DNA from: Sindora glabra
Lineage: Eukaryota; Streptophyta; Magnoliopsida; Fabales; Fabaceae
Length of the DNA stretch: 64,000 nt
Reading direction: 5' to 3'
NCBI GenBank assembly: GCA_020226215.1
Contig: CM035230.1
Coordinates: 4,115,501 to 4,179,500 of the forward strand
How positions within the stretch are numbered: the first letter of the stretch is position 1; every line of letters starts with the position of its first letter. Under the pieces are notes generated by a model. It was given only the letters and a program-made list of their open reading frames with translations. It did no database searches and was not told the origin of the DNA. Shown here piece by piece: positions 60,223-64,000 of this stretch. Both the position numbers and the translations under genes were made by a program.

Positions 60223-62241
60223 AATTTTACTTTGTCCTTAATGTAAAGCATATCAATATCATCAAGAATGATAAAGGACATAAAAAATAAAAAAGAAAGG
60301 TAAGAGAAAGCAAATCTAAATGGCTTGTATTGCCTCTTAAGAAATGCCTTTTTTTTTAATGTTTTTGGCTGGATATGACTTCAATTTTTTCAACCAGAAT
60401 TTATATGAGGATTGGCTACTTTTTTTTCTTCCTTATTTCTAACCTTTACTTCATCCATTAAAAAGATGCTGTGAAAATTTGAATCATCCACCATAAGTTC
60501 TCCAAGTGCTAATCTTAAATCATTCTTGCTTCCTGAATGGTTAGAGTTATCTAGTATAACAAATTCAACATGATTAATAAAAGAATTAGGATGATTAAAA
60601 TGAAAGCACTCATTTTCTTTTGAAGGTGGAATCTCTTCATTATCATTTTTTTAAAAAAAATTTGAAGCAACATTGTTTTCATCACCTAAAAATGCAGAAA
60701 TTTCAAAATAGATATCACATTTAATATTATTCTTAGAAAAAGTGCATTCATGGTCATCTACATGATCCATAAAATTAGAAAGTTCAACAAATTTAGCAAG
60801 TATTTCAGCATAGATATTATTAACATATAAATCAAAATTAATATATGTAGAACTAGTAAAATTAGAAATAGAAACATCAAAATTAGAAATAGCAAAAATA
60901 ACAGTATAGAATAAGGAGAATTATGTACTAAAAGCTCCAAAATGCTAAGAAAGGATATGGAGTTGCCATGCACATCTTTAGAAATATCAAACTTGGCTAT
61001 AACACCATCAAGCTCCATAGTTAATGTTCCATTTCAAACATTGATTATGATTTTTGCTATCTTGAAAAAAGGCCAACCAAGAATGATTAGTGGAAGAATG
61101 TTAGAATCCTTATTTTCCATTTTCAAAATGTAAAAATTTGCTAAAAGGATTAATCCATTAACTTGCACTAGGATATCTTCAACAACACCTAAGGGATAAA
61201 TGATAGATCTATTGGCTAATTGAATAACTACAAAAACTCCTAAATTCAAGGCATTAAAAATAGAAAGAGGCACGATATTAATAGAAGCTCCCAAGTCTGG
61301 CATGGCATGCTTTATTCTAGTTTTTCCTATAATGCATGGGATGGTAAATGTGCTTGGATCTTTGCATTTTCTTGATAATTTTCTTAAAATAATTATAGAC
61401 ATATTTGCCTCTACACTTACTTTTTCATCCACCCTTAATTTTCTTTTGTTGATACAGAAATTTTTTAAGAAGTTAGCATACCTTGGAATTTGTTTTATCA
61501 TATCCAATAAAAGTATGTTAACTTCTATTTTTCTAAAGGATTCTAAAATCTAGTTTTCATCTTTATTTTTATTTTGTTGAAAAACTCTTCTTCTATTTGG
61601 AAAAGGAAAAGGAATAGGGAAAGAATTCATCTTACTATCACTATGTTTTTGCTATTTTTCTAGTTTATTCTAGCTTATCTCTTTTACTTGTTTCTATTGA
61701 ATCTATTTTAGTTGATGCTTTATCTTAGGTTGGCTACTTTCCGGTTTATGGCTTGTTAGTTAATTTGCTTTTAGTGTATGGCTTGATCTTAGTTTATCCA
61801 CTTGCTTGCCACTTTTAAGCATGATTCATTCACAACTTCCTTGTTTTTTTGCATTGCTAGAGGATGGTTAGCTGGAACCTTATGCCTTGAGCTCACTTAA
61901 TGCAAAAGTCAATTGGCCTATTTAAGTTTACAAATTTGTAATGGTAGCCTCTGTCCTCTGCTAGAATTGTAAGTTATTGGAAATCATTTGCTTGACTAAA
62001 TCTTTAAATGTTGGCTAAGAGGAAGATGAATTTGTTTCTAGTTGTTAGATAGGACTAGGTTGCATTCTATTATAAGCAAGAAGAGGATATTGATTTTGGC
62101 TAAGATTGCTGCCATATCTAGAATTATGGTTGTCTCTCTAGCCAAGATGAAAAGCTTGTTAATGTTGGTATTGGATTGGCTACTACTGTTTGTATTGATA
62201 CTAGTTTTACTACTAGAATGAAGGCTTAACAGGATAAATAG
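60223..62241 (-). pseudogene. Gypsy gag-protease remnant lacking reverse transcriptase and integrase
   Basis: Decayed gag-pol start on the minus strand. From right to left: a gag segment with NQYPLLAYNRMQPSPIQQ-like residues (about 62110-62030) and an IGQLTFALSELKA-like end (about 61920-61885), then FRKIEVNILLLDMIKQIPRY (about 61530-61480). The pepsin-like protease follows in the open piece 61034-61507: FTIPCIIGKTR, DLGASINIVPLSIF (active-site D of D-L-G-A), QLANRSIIYPLGVVEDILVQV and LGWPFF (usually LGRPF). TLTMELDGVIAKFDI continues (about 61030-60980), then about 700 bases of weakly kept coding-like sequence leading straight to a purine tract. The sequence resembles gag-protease of Athila/Tat-type gypsy elements; lineage is a suggestion. 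RT, RNase H and integrase are absent, which implies a large internal deletion. Confidence 0.8.
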
Positions 62242-62933
62242 TGAGTGAAATTGTGTTAAATCTATTCCAAATTAAATACAATTAAAGAAAAAAAGGAAGG
62301 ATATTCTCACCATACTTTAGAAAAGATGAAAAGATTGGAAGCTATAAGAGATATATTTGATGCCACAAAGGTTGAACATCCTTTGATAAGTTTTCAAGAA
62401 CTTAAAGAGGAATCCCTTATAAGTAATCAGATTGTATTCATGTCAAAAGTTAAAACCTTCCTAATATAAGGAACAAGCCTCTTTATATGGCTCTTTAAAA
62501 CCTTAATTGAAAAATGGACTCAAATAATACCAACTAGGCCAAAAAATGCTCTAAAATGATACAACATAAAATAAACACAAATTAAAAGCCTAAATGATAT
62601 ATTAAAGTCCAAAACACTAAATAATAGAAAAATGGGATGAGATGGCACCAATTAAGATTATGGCTGATATGACATTGATGTGGCACCATCTCCTTAATGA
62701 TATGGCAGTAACATGGATTATGGCTAATGTGGTGCTAATGTGGCTTCACCTCTTTAATGATATGGCAGTGATGTGGCATCAAATTAGTGATGATGTGGGA
62801 TAACTAAAATATTCGTGAATAATCTTCTCCAAGCTTACCTCCTTATGGTTGAAGTTCACATCATTTAGGATTGATTAGCTGAAATGTAACTTATAATTCT
62901 ATTATGTTCTTATAATCTAGCTTCTTCAAGCAT
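62242..62933 (-). repeat. Probable 3' UTR/LTR of the gypsy integrase element
   Basis: AT-rich sequence between the integrase tail and the gag remnant. On the minus strand it has GCCACATCA-type repeats (62640-62800), a TATA-like CCATATAAAGAGGC (62477-62490) and an end resembling AACACAATTTCACTCA (62242-62257), all typical of plant gypsy LTRs. The exact LTR start is not visible. It appears to interrupt the gag of the neighbouring remnant, so this element would be the later arrival. Confidence 0.5.
62477..62490 (-). promoter_or_regulatory. Putative TATA box of the gypsy LTR
   Basis: The minus strand reads CCATATAAAGAGGC. Motif evidence only. Confidence 0.35.
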
Positions 62934-64000
62934 CTAAACTCTTTCCATAAGCCTTTGGAATCCTTCCTTGATCTTCTTAGCCTTAACTCTTGTTATTAGA
63001 CCCTCCAATAAATGTGGAAGTGCTTCTTCACTTTTATCATCCCCCTTTTCTTCAAAATGATTCATCTTTAAATTTTCAAATCTTGCATCAAAAGAAGAAA
63101 GATCAGCAACATTAAAAGAGACACTAGCATTGAATTCACCTGGTAAATCCAATTTGTAAGCATTTTCATTAATTTTCTCCATCACTTAGAAGGGACCATC
63201 TCCTCTTGGATGGAATTTACTTTTTATTTAAGCTAGAAATCTTTCCTTCTTCATATGGATCCATACCCAATCTCCTGGATGAAATGCAACCTTTTTCCGC
63301 CCTTTGTTGGCTTGTTTGGTACATTGTTTTGTCTTTTTCTTAATATTCAATTTGGCTTGCTCATGTAACTTGTGAATCACATTTGCTTTCCTCTTCCCAT
63401 ATAAACTTATCCTCTTATCAATAGGTAAAGGCATCAAATCTAAAAGAGTTAAAGGATTAAAGCCATAAACAATTTCAAAAAAGGAAAAGTTAATGGTAGT
63501 GTGAACACTTTTATTGTATACAAACTCAACATAAGGCAAGCATTCTTCTTTACTCTTTAAGTTTTTTTGAATTAAGGAGTATAATAAAATACCTAATATT
63601 CTTTTCACTACCTTAGTTTATCTATTAGTTTGAGGATGACAAGTTATTGAAAAGAACAACTTTATCCCCATCTTAGCCCATAAGACTTTTCAAAAGCTCA
63701 AGAACTTAGTATCTCTATCTAATACAATGCTCCTTAGCACTTCCTACAATCTCACAACTTTCTTGAAGAAAAGATTTGTTATGCTTATGGCATCATCCAT
63801 CTTATGACAAGGTATAAAATAAGCCATTTTTGAAAACCTATCAATAACAATAAACATAAAATCTTTTCCATTATTTATCCTTGGTAAACCTAGCATAAAG
63901 TTCATAGAAATATTAGTCCAAGGTTCACTAGGAATAGGAAGTGGAGTATAAAGACCATGAGGTAAAACTCTATATTTAGCCTCTTTACATATAATACAAT
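62934..64000 (-). pseudogene. Gypsy integrase remnant (runs off the right edge)
   Basis: The C-terminal end of a gypsy polyprotein, read right to left. The integrase core starts CIICKEAKYRVLPHGLYTPL (from 64000). WTNISMNFMLGLP follows (usually SMDF, so the first catalytic Asp reads Asn), then VIDRFSKMAYFIPCHK, LDRDTKFLS (second Asp) and FSITCHPQTNR (about 63650). The open piece 63228-63608 continues with the post-core region: EECLPYVEFVYNKSVHTTIN, EIVYGFNPLTLLDLMPLP, NKGRKKVAFHPGDWVWIHMK. The piece 62934-63185 is the tail: INENAYKLDLPGEFNASVSF, FNVADLSSFDA and a RVKAKKIKEGFQRLM end. Frameshifts and stops separate the pieces. RT and RNase H should lie beyond 64000. Confidence 0.88.

Noticed and set aside
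1..64000. An undescribed defence or biosynthetic gene system
   Set aside because: Every readable coding segment belongs to a known transposable-element family, and no cluster of unexplained genes is present.
60758..64000. An endogenous pararetrovirus
   Set aside because: The integrase, the LTR-like sequence and the Athila/Tat-like gag-protease fit Ty3/gypsy elements; plant pararetroviruses lack a canonical integrase.

Overview
The window reads as repeat-rich intergenic DNA from a plant nuclear genome, probably a eudicot: very AT-rich, with Ty1/copia and Ty3/gypsy LTR retrotransposons, L1-type LINEs with a plant-style RNase H tail, a CACTA (En/Spm) DNA transposon, and initiator-tRNA(Met) primer-binding sites. 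I recognise no host gene, rRNA, tRNA or CRISPR array. Nearly everything is a transposable element or its remains, and most elements are inserted into others. Species cannot be told from the sequence.

Left part (1-22.9 kb). A gypsy-like long LTR in minus orientation (family B, ending at 3809) is split by a solo copia LTR (850-2293, TSD GTTAG). A decayed LINE reverse transcriptase/RNase H follows (about 4420-6890). A second LINE (ORF1, endonuclease, start of RT; about 7400-8937 and 21388-22905) is split by a 3.2 kb solo LTR (family A, 8938-21382). That LTR is split by a complete 9.2 kb copia element on the minus strand (copia-1, 11055-20281). Its gag-pol frame is intact except for one stop codon, and its LTRs differ by only about 21 substitutions.

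Middle (22.9-43.6 kb). After an unassigned AT-rich stretch and a long (AT)n tract comes a solo LTR of the copia-1 family (25533-39213). It has been opened twice: by a second, older and broken copia element on the plus strand (copia-2, 26768-35906, TSD TTTGG), and by a 2.9 kb family A solo LTR (36053-38950, TSD TAGTG). Removing both restores a 1634 bp LTR, the length expected from copia-1. A solo family B LTR follows (40359-43601, TSD CAAGT).

Right part (43.6-64 kb). A decayed CACTA element carries a TNP2-like transposase pseudogene, a second Ptta/En/Spm-type pseudogene and subterminal repeats, ending near 51695. A third LINE RT is split by another family A solo LTR (52451-56123, minus, TSD TAAAG). 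The window closes with minus-strand gypsy remains: a gag-protease remnant that reaches a polypurine tract without RT or integrase, and the integrase end of another gypsy element running off the right edge.

No element appears fully autonomous as it stands; copia-1 is closest. The points most worth a second look are a triplicated U5/primer-binding-site unit in copia-2, a covarying leader hairpin shared by the two copia elements, and a GC-rich double hairpin present only in the copia-1 leader.
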